A stretch of 64,000 nucleotides of DNA from Jeotgalibacillus sp. R-1-5s-1 (lineage in GTDB: Bacteria > Bacillota > Bacilli > Bacillales > Jeotgalibacillaceae), in assembly GCF_004405105.1 (NCBI RefSeq), contig NZ_SORW01000052.1, positions 88,403-152,402 on the forward strand, read 5' to 3'. This document shows, in pieces, positions 8,950-19,216 of the stretch; position 1 is the stretch's first letter, and every line of letters begins with the position of its first letter. Below the pieces are notes generated by a model. It ran no database searches. It saw only the letters and a list, made by a program, of their open reading frames with translations, and was not told the DNA's origin. Position numbers and translations under genes: made by a program.

Positions 8950-8987
8950 TAAAAGCCTTTATGCTTTCATCGCATAAAGGCTTTTTC
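8950..8987 (-). terminator. Intrinsic terminator between fruA and the tautomerase gene
   Basis: The stem AAAAGCCTTTATGC / GCATAAAGGCTTTT has T-runs on both strands, 8 bases past the tautomerase stop. It can also stop fruA transcripts. Confidence 0.8.
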
Positions 8988-8994
8988 AATCCAA

Positions 8995-9183
8995 TTATTC
9001 GCTGTCACTCAAACGTTTACCCGCTACACCATAATGGTTTTTGCTCATTTCTTCAATAAACACAACAACCTTATCCTTTGACGCGCCAGTCGTTTCAACC
9101 ACAGCGTCAGTGACTTTTTCCACAAGCGCTTTTTTCTGCTCTTCGTTACGGCCTTCAAGCATTTTAACAGTTACATACGGCAT
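8995..9183 (-). CDS. 4-oxalocrotonate tautomerase family enzyme
   Basis: This 62-residue protein begins MPYVTVKMLEGR, so after Met removal Pro is N-terminal, the catalytic base of this family. Arg at 12 and the C-terminal GVAGKRLSD also fit. The ATG at 9183 is used, because a longer frame would bury the Pro. Bacillus YwhB occupies the same genomic place near ywhD and the speEB genes. The physiological substrate is unknown. Confidence 0.88.
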   Translation of the reverse strand: MPYVTVKMLEGRNEEQKKALVEKVTDAVVETTGASKDKVVVFIEEMSKNHYGVAGKRLSDSE

Positions 9184-9302
9184 ATCTTGGTCATCTCCTT
9201 TAAAAGTGTCAGCATCGTATCGGCATTTGAAAATGTGATACAATCGAAACGGATACGATCTTTTATTATTGTAAACGCATTAGCATTAAAAACAAATTAT
9301 TT

Positions 9303-9318
9303 AACTGAACAATCAGTT
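9303..9318. promoter_or_regulatory. Inverted repeat between the divergent tautomerase and ywhD genes
   Basis: AACTGAACAATCAGTT is a perfect 6-bp inverted repeat with a 4-base centre, extended to 7 bp by the flanking T/A. It sits 25 bases before the ywhD start and has the form of a dimer-binding operator. The regulator is unknown. Confidence 0.4.
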
Positions 9319-9342
9319 AGTTTTATAAAAGGAGTGGACGGG

Positions 9343-9858
9343 ATGTCTGAGAAAAAGAAGAATATTGGATTTAACATCATTAAAAATGATCCGACAGACG
9401 GCCACGGAGGCTTTGGTGTCGGAGCGCTCAGCCTTGATAATGTTTCACCGGTCATTATTGATGTAGCCGAGCGGGAGGCAGAGGTTGATATTGGTGCGAT
9501 GCACGCGCGATCAAAAGTGGAGAAAGGTATTAAATTCACCGTGAATCGTGAAGACTCAGAAGGCGGAAAGGATTACTGGCTCGTCTGGGTAACCATCGAC
9601 CGTAAGCCTGAAGGACCATACTACGCGGGCGTGACAGCGTGTGAAATGGTGGTCAATCGTGAGAAGCGCAGAGGCTATAAAATTCTGGCTGACCATGTGA
9701 ACCGGATGGACAAATCGATGAAACGTAAGATCATCGTCGACCATATGGATGAGCCGTCTAAAAAAGTACTGGCTGACTTTTTAAAGAACCATAATGAAGC
9801 GTTCTGGCATGCATCAGAACCTGAACTTCATCAGGCGCTCTTGTCAATCGAAACCTGA
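9343..9858 (+). CDS. ywhD: YwhD family protein
   Basis: This 171-residue soluble protein is recognised as the YwhD family by its opening (KKNIGFNIIKNDPTDGHGGF) and by its position next to the YwhB-type tautomerase and the penicillin-binding protein. The family is confined largely to Bacillaceae and has no assigned function. The ATG at 9343 follows AAAAGGAG at good spacing. The longer upstream frame covers the promoter of the divergent gene. Confidence 0.85.
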   Translation: MSEKKKNIGFNIIKNDPTDGHGGFGVGALSLDNVSPVIIDVAEREAEVDIGAMHARSKVEKGIKFTVNREDSEGGKDYWLVWVTIDRKPEGPYYAGVTACEMVVNREKRRGYKILADHVNRMDKSMKRKIIVDHMDEPSKKVLADFLKNHNEAFWHASEPELHQALLSIET

Positions 9859-9963
9859 CATTATTGAACAAATTGTGACGGATTCCGTAAAACTGCCATC
9901 GCGTATTGCCTGACATCGTGAAAGGGAGTAAACTTTACTTACAGTTGCATAACTATGTAGCTA

Positions 9964-10010
9964 GGACACGAAAAAACCCGAGGCCGCACACCTCGGGATT
10001 TTTTGTGTCC
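9964..10010. terminator. Bidirectional terminator between ywhD and the penicillin-binding protein
   Basis: The stem CCCGAGG / CCTCGGG (9977-9983 with 9991-9997) is extended by an A6 / T6 tract and GGACAC / GTGTCC. It lies 8 bases past the stop of the minus-strand gene and serves both convergent genes. Confidence 0.85.
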
Positions 10011-10017
10011 TTTTTTA

Positions 10018-12078
10018 TTACTCACCAAACAATCGGCCGAGCCAGTTTTCATTTTCCTCCTGCTCAATCACCGGTTCTCCGGGTGGCGCGACTGTATTTC
10101 CTTCACAATCCTCCACGGGTTCAGTTGATTCCAGGAAATAAGCCGTGCGCGGTTCATTGCCGCATGATGCAGCATTTAAAAGACCTGTGTGGGGATCCAT
10201 CTGAACGGCACGGACACCGGCTGGAGGAACAAAAAATTTCTCCGGCTGCTTCGCATGCGCTTTTTCCATAAAGTCAATCCAGATCGACTTTGCTGCAGCC
10301 TTATCCTCAGACAATGTCAGCTCACGTGCATCATCATATCCGGTCCATACGCCGGCAGTTAACGTAGGTGAATAACCGATCATCCATTGATCAGAATTGG
10401 TTGTCCCAGATTTTGCTGCGTACTCACGGGTTTTCTGATCCAATAAGGTAATACCGGTCACGGTCGAATAATCATTTAGCACAGGGTCAAACGTGCCCGT
10501 CAGCATATGTGTCATCACAAACGCGGTCTTCTGATCGAGTGCCTGCTTGTCCTTCTGCTTCTGCTCGTAAATGACTTTTCCATCCGCATCCTCGATCTTG
10601 CGGATTAACACCGGCTCCGTTCTTTTGCCGTCATTGGCGAATACCGAATAGGCATGAATCATTTCAAGCGGCACAACTTCAGACGTACCGAGTGCTGCAG
10701 AAGGCAGTTCAGATACAGGGGTGGACAGTCCGAATCTCTTAGCTTCTTTTTGCAAAACTTCTCCGCCTAAAAACTGGTGCGCTTTCACCGCATAAATATT
10801 ATCCGAGATCGCAATCGCCTGAGCGAGCGTAATGGCATCATTAGCAAATTTATGATTAAAATTCAGCGGCGCATATTCACTCCTGCCTTCATCATAATAA
10901 AAGGTCGTCGGCTCGCTTTTCATTGTCGTAGCAGGCGTGAATCCGCGTTCGAGTGCACCTGTATACAAAATAGGTTTGATGGTTGAACCCGGCTGTCTTT
11001 TTGCCTGAGTGAAACGGTTAAATGGACTGTTTTCATAATTACGTCCACCTACCATTGCTTTTACATAACCGTTTGAAGGATCAATCGCTGCAAAAGCAAC
11101 CTCAAGCTCAGTCTCAGCGGGCATTCTTTCAGCTACTGTTTCTTCAGCGGTTTTTTGCAGTGTTGAATCCAGTGTCGTATAAATTTTAAGACCGCCAAAC
11201 TTTAAATAGTAAGGCTCCAGTCCCTCGATTTGTTCAAGCTCCTGCCAGACGGCCTCCTGAAAATAAGGTGCAGTCCCGAGCATTTCAGCAGCAGCGGTCA
11301 CGGCTACGACAAGCTCCTCTTTCTTCGCCTTTTTTGCCTCGTCAGCTGACAGATCACCATTTTTCTGCATCACAGACAGAACAAGTTCCTGTCGTTCCTT
11401 CGCCTCGTCGAAATTTTCAAGAGGGGAATAGCCATAAGGGGATTTCGGAACCCCGGCAAGCATCGCAGCCTGGGCGAGCGTCAAATCCTCAGAAGACACC
11501 CCGAAATAATAGCGGCTCGCTGCCTCAATTCCATACATCCCGTGACCGTAATAAATCGTATTCAAATAACCCTCCAGAATATCTTCCTTCTCATAATTCC
11601 ATTCCAGACGAATCGTGTACAAGGCCTCATTCAGCTTTCTGGTCCACGTTTTATCATGAGTCAAATAAAGATTCCGTGCATACTGCTGCGTAATCGTACT
11701 CGCACCCTGCACCTTTGCCATGGCTTTAATATCAGCAATCGCTGCGCCGGCAATCCGGGTGAAATCAAACCCTTTATGGTCATAAAACTTCCGGTCCTCA
11801 ACAGCAAGCGTCGCCTTGACAACATGAGGCGAAATATCCTCAAGCGGCATCCAGTAACGCTTCTCGCCCGAAGTCCGCTCACCAATTATCTCATCATTCG
11901 CATCTAGAATCAGCGTAGATTGTGAAACCGCAATCGAAGGCGGACCGGTCGTTTTGGCATAAAAGTAGAGCGCAAGAATCGTGCCACCCCATAAAAAACT
12001 GAACACAAACAGCGTCAGAACAGCTAACTGCAAAATCCTGAAACGCTTCCTCCGCCTTCTTCTCGATATACGACCCAT
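10018..12078 (-). CDS. pbpG: Class A penicillin-binding protein (1A family)
   Basis: This bifunctional peptidoglycan synthase of 686 residues has a basic cytoplasmic tail (RISRRRRRKRF) and one membrane anchor (about 18-42). The GT51 glycosyltransferase domain carries the catalytic Glu in LAVEDRKFYDHKGFD and the motif QGASTITQQYARNLYL. The transpeptidase has the Ser nucleophile in QPGSTIKPILY, AISDN and KSGTTNSDQ. Its position beside ywhD and speE corresponds to B. subtilis ywhE/pbpG. The ATG at 12078 is preferred since AGGAGG is 8 bases upstream; the GTG at 12087 overlaps that site. Confidence 0.9.
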   Translation of the reverse strand: MGRISRRRRRKRFRILQLAVLTLFVFSFLWGGTILALYFYAKTTGPPSIAVSQSTLILDANDEIIGERTSGEKRYWMPLEDISPHVVKATLAVEDRKFYDHKGFDFTRIAGAAIADIKAMAKVQGASTITQQYARNLYLTHDKTWTRKLNEALYTIRLEWNYEKEDILEGYLNTIYYGHGMYGIEAASRYYFGVSSEDLTLAQAAMLAGVPKSPYGYSPLENFDEAKERQELVLSVMQKNGDLSADEAKKAKKEELVVAVTAAAEMLGTAPYFQEAVWQELEQIEGLEPYYLKFGGLKIYTTLDSTLQKTAEETVAERMPAETELEVAFAAIDPSNGYVKAMVGGRNYENSPFNRFTQAKRQPGSTIKPILYTGALERGFTPATTMKSEPTTFYYDEGRSEYAPLNFNHKFANDAITLAQAIAISDNIYAVKAHQFLGGEVLQKEAKRFGLSTPVSELPSAALGTSEVVPLEMIHAYSVFANDGKRTEPVLIRKIEDADGKVIYEQKQKDKQALDQKTAFVMTHMLTGTFDPVLNDYSTVTGITLLDQKTREYAAKSGTTNSDQWMIGYSPTLTAGVWTGYDDARELTLSEDKAAAKSIWIDFMEKAHAKQPEKFFVPPAGVRAVQMDPHTGLLNAASCGNEPRTAYFLESTEPVEDCEGNTVAPPGEPVIEQEENENWLGRLFGE

Positions 12079-12129
12079 TAGCCCCACCTCCTGGCGATTT
12101 TAAAGTGCTTTTATAGAGTGATTTTTTTG

Positions 12130-12252
12130 AGAGTAGTTAAATAAGAGCAAAGAGTGGTCAAATAACCTTAAAGAGTGGTCAAATAACTTCAAAGAGTAGT
12201 TAAATAACTATAAAAAGTGGTCAAATAATCAAGAAAAGTGGTCTAATGCAAA
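12130..12252 (+). repeat. 21-bp step array C, AGTGGTCAAATAA word, six units
   Basis: AGTGGTCAAATAA or AGTAGTTAAATAA begins at 12132, 12153, 12174, 12195, 12216 and 12237: five steps of exactly 21. A core of about 13 bases is conserved and the following 8 bases vary. It lies in the divergent region between pbpG and speE. The same word and unit number occur at 26641-26762. Confidence 0.92.
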
Positions 12253-12311
12253 ATGATTTGCTTGTGCATCACTAATTTTTCGTTCCCTGTTCCGATTTGC
12301 AGTTGAATTTC

Positions 12312-12435
12312 ACGAAAGTGACCAAGCTGAGGCATAAAGTGTCCAAGTTTAGTTGGAAAGTGACCAAACATACTCTGAAAGTGACCAAGTATCGACCAAA
12401 AGTGTCCAAACTTCCCTTGGAAGTTAACAAACGCA
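12312..12435 (+). repeat. 21-bp step array D, AAAGTGACCAA word, six units
   Basis: AAAGTG(A/T)CCAA begins at 12315, 12336, 12357, 12378 and 12399, with a weaker GAAGTTAACAA at 12420. All steps are exactly 21. It lies 65 bases from array C but uses a different word. Read on the minus strand it would encode a heptad GHF repeat, but no ribosome binding site precedes such a frame. Confidence 0.92.
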
Positions 12436-12437
12436 CG

Positions 12438-12640
12438 CCTCCGCTTTTCGTGATGTCTAGCTGCGGCGACTAGCCCCTCGAGGTCATAAGTCAAAGCTGA
12501 ACGAGGGCGAAGATCAGCCCTCTTTTCATCTTCGCCTTATGTTTGTCGGGGCTGGACGAGTCGCCTCCACTTTTCCTGATGTCCAGCTCCGGTTCGCAGC
12601 GGCTAGTGCGCTTCCCTCAGCTCATTTCGATAAGTCAACA
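12438..12640 (-). repeat. Dispersed Bacillaceae-type repeat, one full and one partial copy
   Basis: The reverse complement of about 12455-12569 matches 54428-54540 closely over roughly 110 bases, sharing GTCCAGCCCCGACAA, GATGAAAAGAGGGCTGA and CTCGAGGGGCTAGTCGCC. A second, decayed copy follows from about 12562. The rest of the gap to 12775 shows nothing I can assign. Confidence 0.7.
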
Positions 12641-12775
12641 TCAGCTCCCTGCGTTCGCTGTGTTTCCTTTATCTTAATCGCTTCAGTCCACCGCATACGC
12701 CGCTAAACGCGAACCTCCGCTTTTCGGAATAGTATGAGCCTGTTTTCACCTTTTTAAACATCCTCAAAAAATAGC

Positions 12776-12803
12776 TTGAATTCTGTGTATTTTTCTCTAT
12801 ACT
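12776..12803 (+). promoter_or_regulatory. Probable speEB promoter
   Basis: TTGAAT (12776-12781) and TATACT (12798-12803) are separated by 16 bases, about 140 bases before speE. Confidence 0.45.
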
Positions 12804-12940
12804 TTTTCTCATGTGTGTTTTAATTTTTTGTGTTGTGGAAAACACGAAACGATGTTGCTGATAGACTCGGAAAACGATTGAAATAAAGGTGCTGCTTACT
12901 GGCAGGGCAAACGATATGGATCATAAAGGAGATATGCAAA

Positions 12941-13771
12941 ATGGCTGGATTCTGGTTTACAGAAAAGCAAACAGAGAATTTCGGAATTACGATGAAGGTG
13001 AAGCAGACGCTTCATACGGAACAGACTGACTTCCAACTGCTTGAAATGGCTGAAACGGAAGAGTGGGGCAATATGCTGTTTCTTGACGGCATGGTCATGA
13101 CTTCACAAAAAGATGAGTTCGTTTACCACGAAATGGTGGCGCACGTTCCATTATTTACGCACCCGAACCCTGAGAATGTACTCGTTGTTGGCGGTGGAGA
13201 CGGCGGCGTGATCCGTGAAGTGCTGAAGCACCCATCTGTAAAGAAAGCGACGCTGGTTGAAATTGATGGAAAGGTAATCGAGTATTCGAAGAAATACCTT
13301 CCTGAGATTGCAGGCGATCTTGAAAATGAGCGTGTTGAAGTGATCGTAGGCGACGGATTTATGCACATTGCTGAAAGTGAAAACGTGTATGACGTAATCA
13401 TGGTTGATTCTACTGAGCCTGTTGGACCGGCAGTAAACCTGTTTACAAAAGGATTCTACTCAGGTATTTCAAAAGCGCTGAAGGAAGACGGCATCTTTGT
13501 TGCGCAGTCTGACAATCCTTGGTTTAAAGCGGATTTGATCAAACAGGTCATGAGTGATGTGAAGGAAATTTTCCCGATCACACGCCTTTACACAGCGAAT
13601 ATCCCAACGTACCCAAGCGGTCTATGGGCGTTTACACTTGGCTCTAAAAAGCATGACCCGTTAAAAGTGGCGGAAGAGCGTTTCCACGAAATCGACACGA
13701 AATACTACACGAAAGAGCTTCACAATGCTTCATTCGTGCTGCCGAAATTCGTGAAGGATTTAACGGAATAA
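12941..13771 (+). CDS. speE: Spermidine synthase
   Basis: This 276-residue cytosolic aminopropyltransferase joins the aminopropyl group of decarboxylated S-adenosylmethionine to putrescine. The family signature [16 protein letters not shown] binds the nucleotide, and the catalytic Asp lies in [11 protein letters not shown]. Length matches B. subtilis SpeE. AAAGGAG precedes the ATG. The following speB gene starts 13 bases after the stop, so the two form an operon for polyamine synthesis from agmatine. Confidence 0.96.
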   Translation: MAGFWFTEKQTENFGITMKVKQTLHTEQTDFQLLEMAETEEWGNMLFLDGMVMTSQKDEFVYHEMVAHVPLFTHPNPENVLVVGGGDGGVIREVLKHPSVKKATLVEIDGKVIEYSKKYLPEIAGDLENERVEVIVGDGFMHIAESENVYDVIMVDSTEPVGPAVNLFTKGFYSGISKALKEDGIFVAQSDNPWFKADLIKQVMSDVKEIFPITRLYTANIPTYPSGLWAFTLGSKKHDPLKVAEERFHEIDTKYYTKELHNASFVLPKFVKDLTE

Positions 13772-13784
13772 GGAGGCACCTGCT

Positions 13785-14657
13785 GTGAAATTTGATGAGC
13801 AGTATTCAGGTAACGTATTTATTAAAAGTCACCCGAGTTATGAAGAGAGCCAGGCAGTCATCTACGGTATGCCGATGGACTGGACCGTCAGCTACCGTCC
13901 AGGCTCCCGTTTTGGCCCGGCCCGCATCCGTGAAGTTTCAATTGGTCTCGAAGAATACAGCCCGTATCTCGACCGCGAGCTGGATGACGTTAAATATTTC
14001 GATGCAGGGGATATTCCGCTGCCATTCGGAAACCCGTATAAGAGTATTGACTTAATCGAAAAGTATCTCGACACCCTTTTTAAGGATGGGAAATTCCCAT
14101 TAGGTATGGGTGGGGAGCACCTTGTATCGTGGCCGGTGATGAAGGCTGCGGCGAAAAAATATAAGGACCTCGCGATTATTCACATGGATGCCCACACCGA
14201 CCTTCGCACGGATTATGAAGGAGAGGAGCTGTCACACTCCACACCAATCCGCAAAATCGCCGAGCATATCGGACCGAACAACGTCTATTCATTCGGTATC
14301 CGTTCAGGCATGAAAGAAGAATTCGAGTGGGCAAAAGAAAATGGCATGCACATTTCAAAATTTGACGTACTTGAGCCATTAAAAGAAATCTTGCCAACCC
14401 TTGCAGAACGTCCAGTTTATGTCACAATCGACATCGACGTACTTGATCCGGCTCACGCACCTGGAACAGGCACAGTGGACGCTGGCGGAATCACATCACG
14501 TGAACTCCTCGCATCCATTCACGCCATTGCAGGATCAGACGTCAACGTCATCGGAGCCGACCTCGTAGAAGTCGCACCCGTCTACGACAACTCAGAACAA
14601 ACAGCCAACACAGCCAGCAAACTCCTACGCGAAATGTTGCTTGGATTTGTAAAATAA
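13785..14657 (+). CDS. speB: Agmatinase
   Basis: This 290-residue ureohydrolase converts agmatine to putrescine and urea. The manganese-binding motifs are visible: GMGGEHL, HMDAHTDLR and TIDIDVLDPAHAPGTGT. Together with speE it supplies spermidine. A strong ribosome binding site (AAGGAGG) lies before the ATG. Length and motif spacing are normal. Confidence 0.96.
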   Translation: MKFDEQYSGNVFIKSHPSYEESQAVIYGMPMDWTVSYRPGSRFGPARIREVSIGLEEYSPYLDRELDDVKYFDAGDIPLPFGNPYKSIDLIEKYLDTLFKDGKFPLGMGGEHLVSWPVMKAAAKKYKDLAIIHMDAHTDLRTDYEGEELSHSTPIRKIAEHIGPNNVYSFGIRSGMKEEFEWAKENGMHISKFDVLEPLKEILPTLAERPVYVTIDIDVLDPAHAPGTGTVDAGGITSRELLASIHAIAGSDVNVIGADLVEVAPVYDNSEQTANTASKLLREMLLGFVK

Positions 14658-14663
14658 AACGCT

Positions 14664-14693
14664 AAACTGTCCTGATCATCAGGGCAGTTTTTC
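14664..14693 (+). terminator. Terminator after speEB
   Basis: The hairpin AACTGTCCTGAT / ATCAGGGCAGTT is followed by TTTTTC. Confidence 0.8.
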
Positions 14694-14724
14694 TAATGAA
14701 AAGCAGAGGCAACTCGTCCAGCAG

Positions 14725-14846
14725 GTTTATTTGCCAACTCTTTGAGGTTATTTGCCAACTTATTCCGATTATTCAACAACTCTTTTGCTTTATTTGACAA
14801 CTTTCCTAAGTTATTTAACAACTTAACCTCATTATTAAACAACTCT
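14725..14846 (-). repeat. 21-bp step array E, TTATTTGCCAACT word, six units
   Basis: TTATTYRMCAACT begins at 14727, 14748, 14769, 14790, 14811 and 14832: five steps of exactly 21. Reverse-complemented, the word is AGTTGKYRAATAA, close to the AGTGGTCAAATAA word of the arrays at 12130 and 26641. It lies between speB and ywiB. The remaining 170 bases to ywiB hold nothing I can assign. Confidence 0.92.
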
Positions 14847-15034
14847 CACGAAAAATCCTGGCCCTCCCCATCGGAGCTAGACAGCGGGAAGGACGGTTCC
14901 GGCACGGTTCTATACGAACACAACAATTTCCCTGAAAAATCCATCCCTACCTTTCCTCCACTTCACATTGCATTTTCAAGCATTCCTTTCTATAATAGTA
15001 AGGTTAATAATTCGGACGAAACGGAGTGAGACCA

Positions 15035-15469
15035 GTGGAAAACTCGACACCCGTATCCATTCACCTCACCACGGTGATTACCCAGCCGGACGGCTCAAAA
15101 GAAGCACTATCCTTCCGCTCAGAAGGCGAATGGATTCAAAAAAACGATATTCACTATTTAAAATACGATGAAACTCAGGAAGCCGGAACAGTCCGTACCA
15201 TTGTAAAAATGGAAGAAGACAGTGCCGTTATCCTGAGAAGCGGTGCTTTGAAAATGCGGCTTGCCTTCAGACGGGGCGATAAAATGATGAGCTCCTATGA
15301 GAGCGAGTACGGCACGCTATCCATGATCACAGATACAAAAATTTATACCCATACAACACCAGGCTCAGAAAAGGGCCGTTTTCATATTCGATACGGACTC
15401 GAAATGCAGGGCAGCAGCGTCGGTTCTTATGATATGACGATTGATTACAAGGAGGCAGCACAGGGATGA
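15035..15469 (+). CDS. ywiB: DUF1934 beta-barrel protein (YwiB)
   Basis: This 144-residue soluble protein is recognised as the YwiB/DUF1934 family by motifs such as [21 protein letters not shown] and [14 protein letters not shown], and by its conserved position just before argS. The family has a lipocalin-like barrel and no known function. The GTG at 15035 is chosen because GGAG lies 8 bases upstream; a GTG at 15026 overlaps it. The stop overlaps the argS start by ATGA. Confidence 0.85.
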   Translation: MENSTPVSIHLTTVITQPDGSKEALSFRSEGEWIQKNDIHYLKYDETQEAGTVRTIVKMEEDSAVILRSGALKMRLAFRRGDKMMSSYESEYGTLSMITDTKIYTHTTPGSEKGRFHIRYGLEMQGSSVGSYDMTIDYKEAAQG

Positions 15470-17136
15470 CCATTGCAATTGAAATTCAGGAAAAGTTAAA
15501 GCAGGAAATTAAGGATGCCGTTTTAAAAGCGGGATTGGCAACAGAAGATCAGCTTCCCGAGGTGATTTTAGAAACGCCTAAGGATAAAGCAAACGGAGAT
15601 TTCTCTACGAATATGGCGATGCAGCTTGCGCGTGTTGCGAAAAAAGCACCTCGCCAGATTGCTACAGAACTCGTTGAAAACTTTGATCAGTCTAAGGCGT
15701 CGATTCAAAAGGTCGATATTGCCGGACCTGGTTTTATCAACTTTTACATGGATAATTCTTACCTGACTGACTTGATTCCAGCAATCCTGACAGCAGGAGA
15801 CGCTTACGGTGAAACAAATACAGGAAAAGGTGAAAAGGTTCAGGTTGAGTTTGTATCAGCGAACCCGACAGGCGATCTTCACCTTGGACATGCACGCGGG
15901 GCATCTGTAGGTGATTCACTATGTAACGTACTCTCAAAAGCAGGCTACGATGTTACGCGTGAATATTATATTAATGACGCCGGCAATCAGATTCACAACC
16001 TGGCAAAATCAGTGGAAGCCCGCTATTTCCAGGCGCTCGGCAAGGATATGGAAATGCCTGAGGACGGCTATCACGGTGCTGATATTATCGGTATCGCCAA
16101 TACGCTGGCAGAAGAGTTCGGTGATAAGTACGTTCAGGCATCTGAAGAAGAGCGCTACGAATTTTTCCGTGAATACGGTTTAAAATACGAGCTCAAAAAA
16201 CTGCAGGATGATCTTGAAGCATTCCGCGTTCCTTTTGATGTATGGTACTCAGAAACGTCTCTTTATACGAGCGGTAAAATCGATGACGCGCTTAAAGTGT
16301 TAAAGGCGAATGGGCACGTTTATGAAGAGGACGGTGCGACGTGGTTCCGTTCAACTGAGCTTGGCGATGATAAGGATCGCGTGCTGATTAAGAATGACGG
16401 ATCTTACACATATCTGACACCTGACCTTGCTTATCACCGTGATAAGTTTGAGCGTGGTTTTAAGAAAGTCATCAATATCTGGGGAGCCGATCACCACGGG
16501 TACATTCCTCGTATGAAGGCGGCTGTTGAGGCACTTGGCTACAACCGTGATGATCTTGAGGTGGAAGTCATCCAGATGGTTCAGCTGTATAAAGACGGCG
16601 AAAAGATGAAGATGAGTAAGCGTACGGGTAAAGCCGTGACGATGCGTGAGCTTGTTGACGAGGTTGGTCTTGATGCCGTGCGCTACTTCTTTGCGATGAG
16701 AAGCGGTGATTCACACATGGACTTTGACCTTGATCTTGCTGTTTCACAGTCAAACGAAAATCCGGTTTACTATGCTCAATATGCGCATGCCCGTATTTGC
16801 AGCATTCTTCGCCAGGCTGAGGAAAATGGTTTCAGCTTTGCAGATCAGGCGGACGTGTCACTGATTGGCACGGAAAAAGAAATCGATCTTCTGAAAAAGC
16901 TTGGGGAATTCCCGCAGGTTGTCGGTTCAGCTGCTGAGATGCGTACGCCTCACCGTGTGGCCACGTATATTAACGAGCTTGCTTCTGCGTTCCACAGTTT
17001 CTACAATGCGAATAAAGTACTTGACCCTGAAGCACCTGAGCTGACAAAAGCACGTCTGAACCTGATTCAGGCTGTGCGCCAGACGATCAGCAATGCATTA
17101 AAGCTGATTGGTGTTGCGGCTCCTGAGAAAATGTAA
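15466..17136 (+). CDS. argS: Arginyl-tRNA synthetase
   Basis: This class I synthetase of 556 residues charges tRNA-Arg. It has the N-terminal Add-1 domain, then the HIGH variant HLGH in [17 protein letters not shown], the KMSKS variant KMSKR, and the C-terminal anticodon-binding domain with the DALR-type end. Length is normal. It is translationally coupled to ywiB. No T-box leader is seen. Confidence 0.97.
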   Translation: MTIAIEIQEKLKQEIKDAVLKAGLATEDQLPEVILETPKDKANGDFSTNMAMQLARVAKKAPRQIATELVENFDQSKASIQKVDIAGPGFINFYMDNSYLTDLIPAILTAGDAYGETNTGKGEKVQVEFVSANPTGDLHLGHARGASVGDSLCNVLSKAGYDVTREYYINDAGNQIHNLAKSVEARYFQALGKDMEMPEDGYHGADIIGIANTLAEEFGDKYVQASEEERYEFFREYGLKYELKKLQDDLEAFRVPFDVWYSETSLYTSGKIDDALKVLKANGHVYEEDGATWFRSTELGDDKDRVLIKNDGSYTYLTPDLAYHRDKFERGFKKVINIWGADHHGYIPRMKAAVEALGYNRDDLEVEVIQMVQLYKDGEKMKMSKRTGKAVTMRELVDEVGLDAVRYFFAMRSGDSHMDFDLDLAVSQSNENPVYYAQYAHARICSILRQAEENGFSFADQADVSLIGTEKEIDLLKKLGEFPQVVGSAAEMRTPHRVATYINELASAFHSFYNANKVLDPEAPELTKARLNLIQAVRQTISNALKLIGVAAPEKM

Positions 17137-17144
17137 GGAATCAA

Positions 17145-17187
17145 AAAGACTGGATAGACGCTTTGCGTTTTATCCAGTCTTTTTTTG
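17145..17187 (+). terminator. Terminator after argS
   Basis: The 12-bp stem AAAGACTGGATA / TATCCAGTCTTT is followed by seven T. The A-run on its left may also serve the convergent chemoreceptor gene. Confidence 0.88.
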
Positions 17188-17318
17188 TGTATTGATGTTA
17201 AAATCCTGACCCTTTCTGTCACAAGGCATCTACGGTCGGGCCTATCCCTTTCATGTGATCAGTTCTTTATTTTGCAAAGGTTGTACTTGACCAGGTTAAC
17301 GACTCAGCGCCATCTTCT

Positions 17319-19052
17319 TTAAGCAATTTTAAACTCTGCAACAATTTCACTCAGTTCCTCTGCCATGTGAGAGAGGGCAGCTGAGCTGGCTGCTACTTCT
17401 TCCATTGAAGCGCTTTGTTCTTCTGATGCTGCAGCGATCGACTGTGATTCGGCGGAAGAATGTTCGATCATTTCGGTTGTTTTGGCAGTTGTCTCAACCA
17501 TCAAAGCGGTGCGCTGATCAAGCTCTGTCACAGAATTCAGTACGTTTCTTGCTGCTTCTGAAATCACCGCAGATGCGCTTTCAATCTCATTAAAGCTTTC
17601 ACCTGTTAAATACATGGCTTCCATTCCTGCTGAAACAGAAGATTCGCCTTCGCTCATATACTTAACAGATTCCTGAATGCCGGTCTGGATTTCAAAAATC
17701 AGTTCCTGTATCTGAGAAGTGGATCGACTGGATTGCTCGGCAAGCTTTCTGATTTCGTCTGCGACTACTGCGAAGCCTTTCCCATGTTCTCCGGCACGTG
17801 CTGCTTCAATGGCTGCATTCAGCGCAAGAAGGTTCGTCTGCTCAGCAACTGCTGTAATGAGTGAAACAATATTTCCGATTTGCTCAGACTTCCCACCGAG
17901 CTGCTGAATCGCACCTGATGCTCTCTTTGAGGTTTCCTGAATATCGTTCATTTTTACTTCTGTATTTAAAACCCGCTCTTTACCTTCAGCAACTTTTAAT
18001 GCCGTTGTTTCGGTCGATTCCCCTGCTGAAACAAGGTGGTTTTTAATCGTACTGATTCCTTCTGAAATGCCATATACCGTTTCCTGAGAGGATGCAGCCT
18101 GTTCTGTTTGTGTTTCGGCGTTTTCGGAAATCAGCTGAATTGATCCAGCGATCTGTTCAGTTGCCCGGTTTGTTTCCTCGGCACTTGCTGATAATTCTTC
18201 AGATGAAGCAGCCAGTGTATGTGAAACCTGCTGAATCCGCTGGATCATTGCGTTCAGGTTATCTTTCATTTTAACAAGACTTGCACCAAGTTCTCCGATT
18301 TCATCCTTGCGGTTAAATGCTGCAAAGGATCCGGTCAGATCATTTTCACTTAAACGGTTCAGTTGATTTTTAACAGCAACAATCGGTTTAGAAAGATGAT
18401 TAGATAACAAGATAATTAACACTGCACCAATGATCAGTGATGCCCCAATGGTCCAGCCGATCATCCACAGGATGCTGTTGGATTCTGCGTTGAAATCCTC
18501 CATATAAGATCCTGCAGTAACAACCCAACCCCAGTTCGGATCAAGTTCGTTATACATGATTTTTTCTCCGATACGGTCTGAATCTGGGAATGCCCATGAA
18601 TAAGTAACAAAGCCGCCACCGTTTTGAGCTGTTTCAATTTGCTCTTGAACGAAGTAGCTGCCATCAACATCCTGAACATCTAATACGTTTTCACCTTCAA
18701 GAGATGGATGGGCAATCTCATTTCCCTGTTCATCGAGAACGACAAAATATCCGTTTTCACCAAGGTCAACCGGGTTCATATTTGGTCTAGTTCCGTCTGC
18801 CTGTATTTCTCCAAGTAAATATGTTTTGACCTGTTCCTGAGCTTCTTCAAGCGTAATTTCTCCTGCATCAACCTGCTGCTGATAGCCGTCAATCATTTGA
18901 ATCGCCATCGTTACAGCATTTTTAATCATCGTCTGTCCTGAAGCATCCAGACTGTTTTTGGCTGATAAATAGCTGATGGAACCGATCACGAGTCCCGGAA
19001 TCACCAACAGAATAAATGAAATACTTAATAACTTACCCCTGACACTCCGCAT
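17319..19052 (-). CDS. Methyl-accepting chemotaxis protein
   Basis: This 577-residue transmembrane receptor has a first membrane segment (8-30), an extracellular Cache-type sensor of about 160 residues ([36 protein letters not shown]), a second segment (about 193-215), a HAMP domain, and a cytoplasmic coiled coil. The signalling tip is the highly conserved [20 protein letters not shown]. It couples through CheW to CheA. Cache domains of this kind often bind small organic acids or amino acids, but the ligand cannot be read here. It is a single gene with no adjacent che genes. Confidence 0.92.
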   Translation of the reverse strand: MRSVRGKLLSISFILLVIPGLVIGSISYLSAKNSLDASGQTMIKNAVTMAIQMIDGYQQQVDAGEITLEEAQEQVKTYLLGEIQADGTRPNMNPVDLGENGYFVVLDEQGNEIAHPSLEGENVLDVQDVDGSYFVQEQIETAQNGGGFVTYSWAFPDSDRIGEKIMYNELDPNWGWVVTAGSYMEDFNAESNSILWMIGWTIGASLIIGAVLIILLSNHLSKPIVAVKNQLNRLSENDLTGSFAAFNRKDEIGELGASLVKMKDNLNAMIQRIQQVSHTLAASSEELSASAEETNRATEQIAGSIQLISENAETQTEQAASSQETVYGISEGISTIKNHLVSAGESTETTALKVAEGKERVLNTEVKMNDIQETSKRASGAIQQLGGKSEQIGNIVSLITAVAEQTNLLALNAAIEAARAGEHGKGFAVVADEIRKLAEQSSRSTSQIQELIFEIQTGIQESVKYMSEGESSVSAGMEAMYLTGESFNEIESASAVISEAARNVLNSVTELDQRTALMVETTAKTTEMIEHSSAESQSIAAASEEQSASMEEVAASSAALSHMAEELSEIVAEFKIA

Positions 19053-19216
19053 ACGAAAACGCTCCTTTTATATAATCTAAATCTAATATCGGATTTTAAT
19101 GAGACTTTTTAACTACTAAATTGTAAAATTATTTAGTTCTTCTAAGAAATTATTTTTTGGATAGAAAGGTTTTTTGATTACAGAGAAAGAAGAATAAAAG
19201 CACAGGAGGCGAGCTC

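Noticed and set aside
12130..12435. CRISPR array
   Set aside because: Units repeat every 21 bp with 5-13 bp degenerate cores; there are no long identical repeats, no 30-40 bp spacers and no cas genes.
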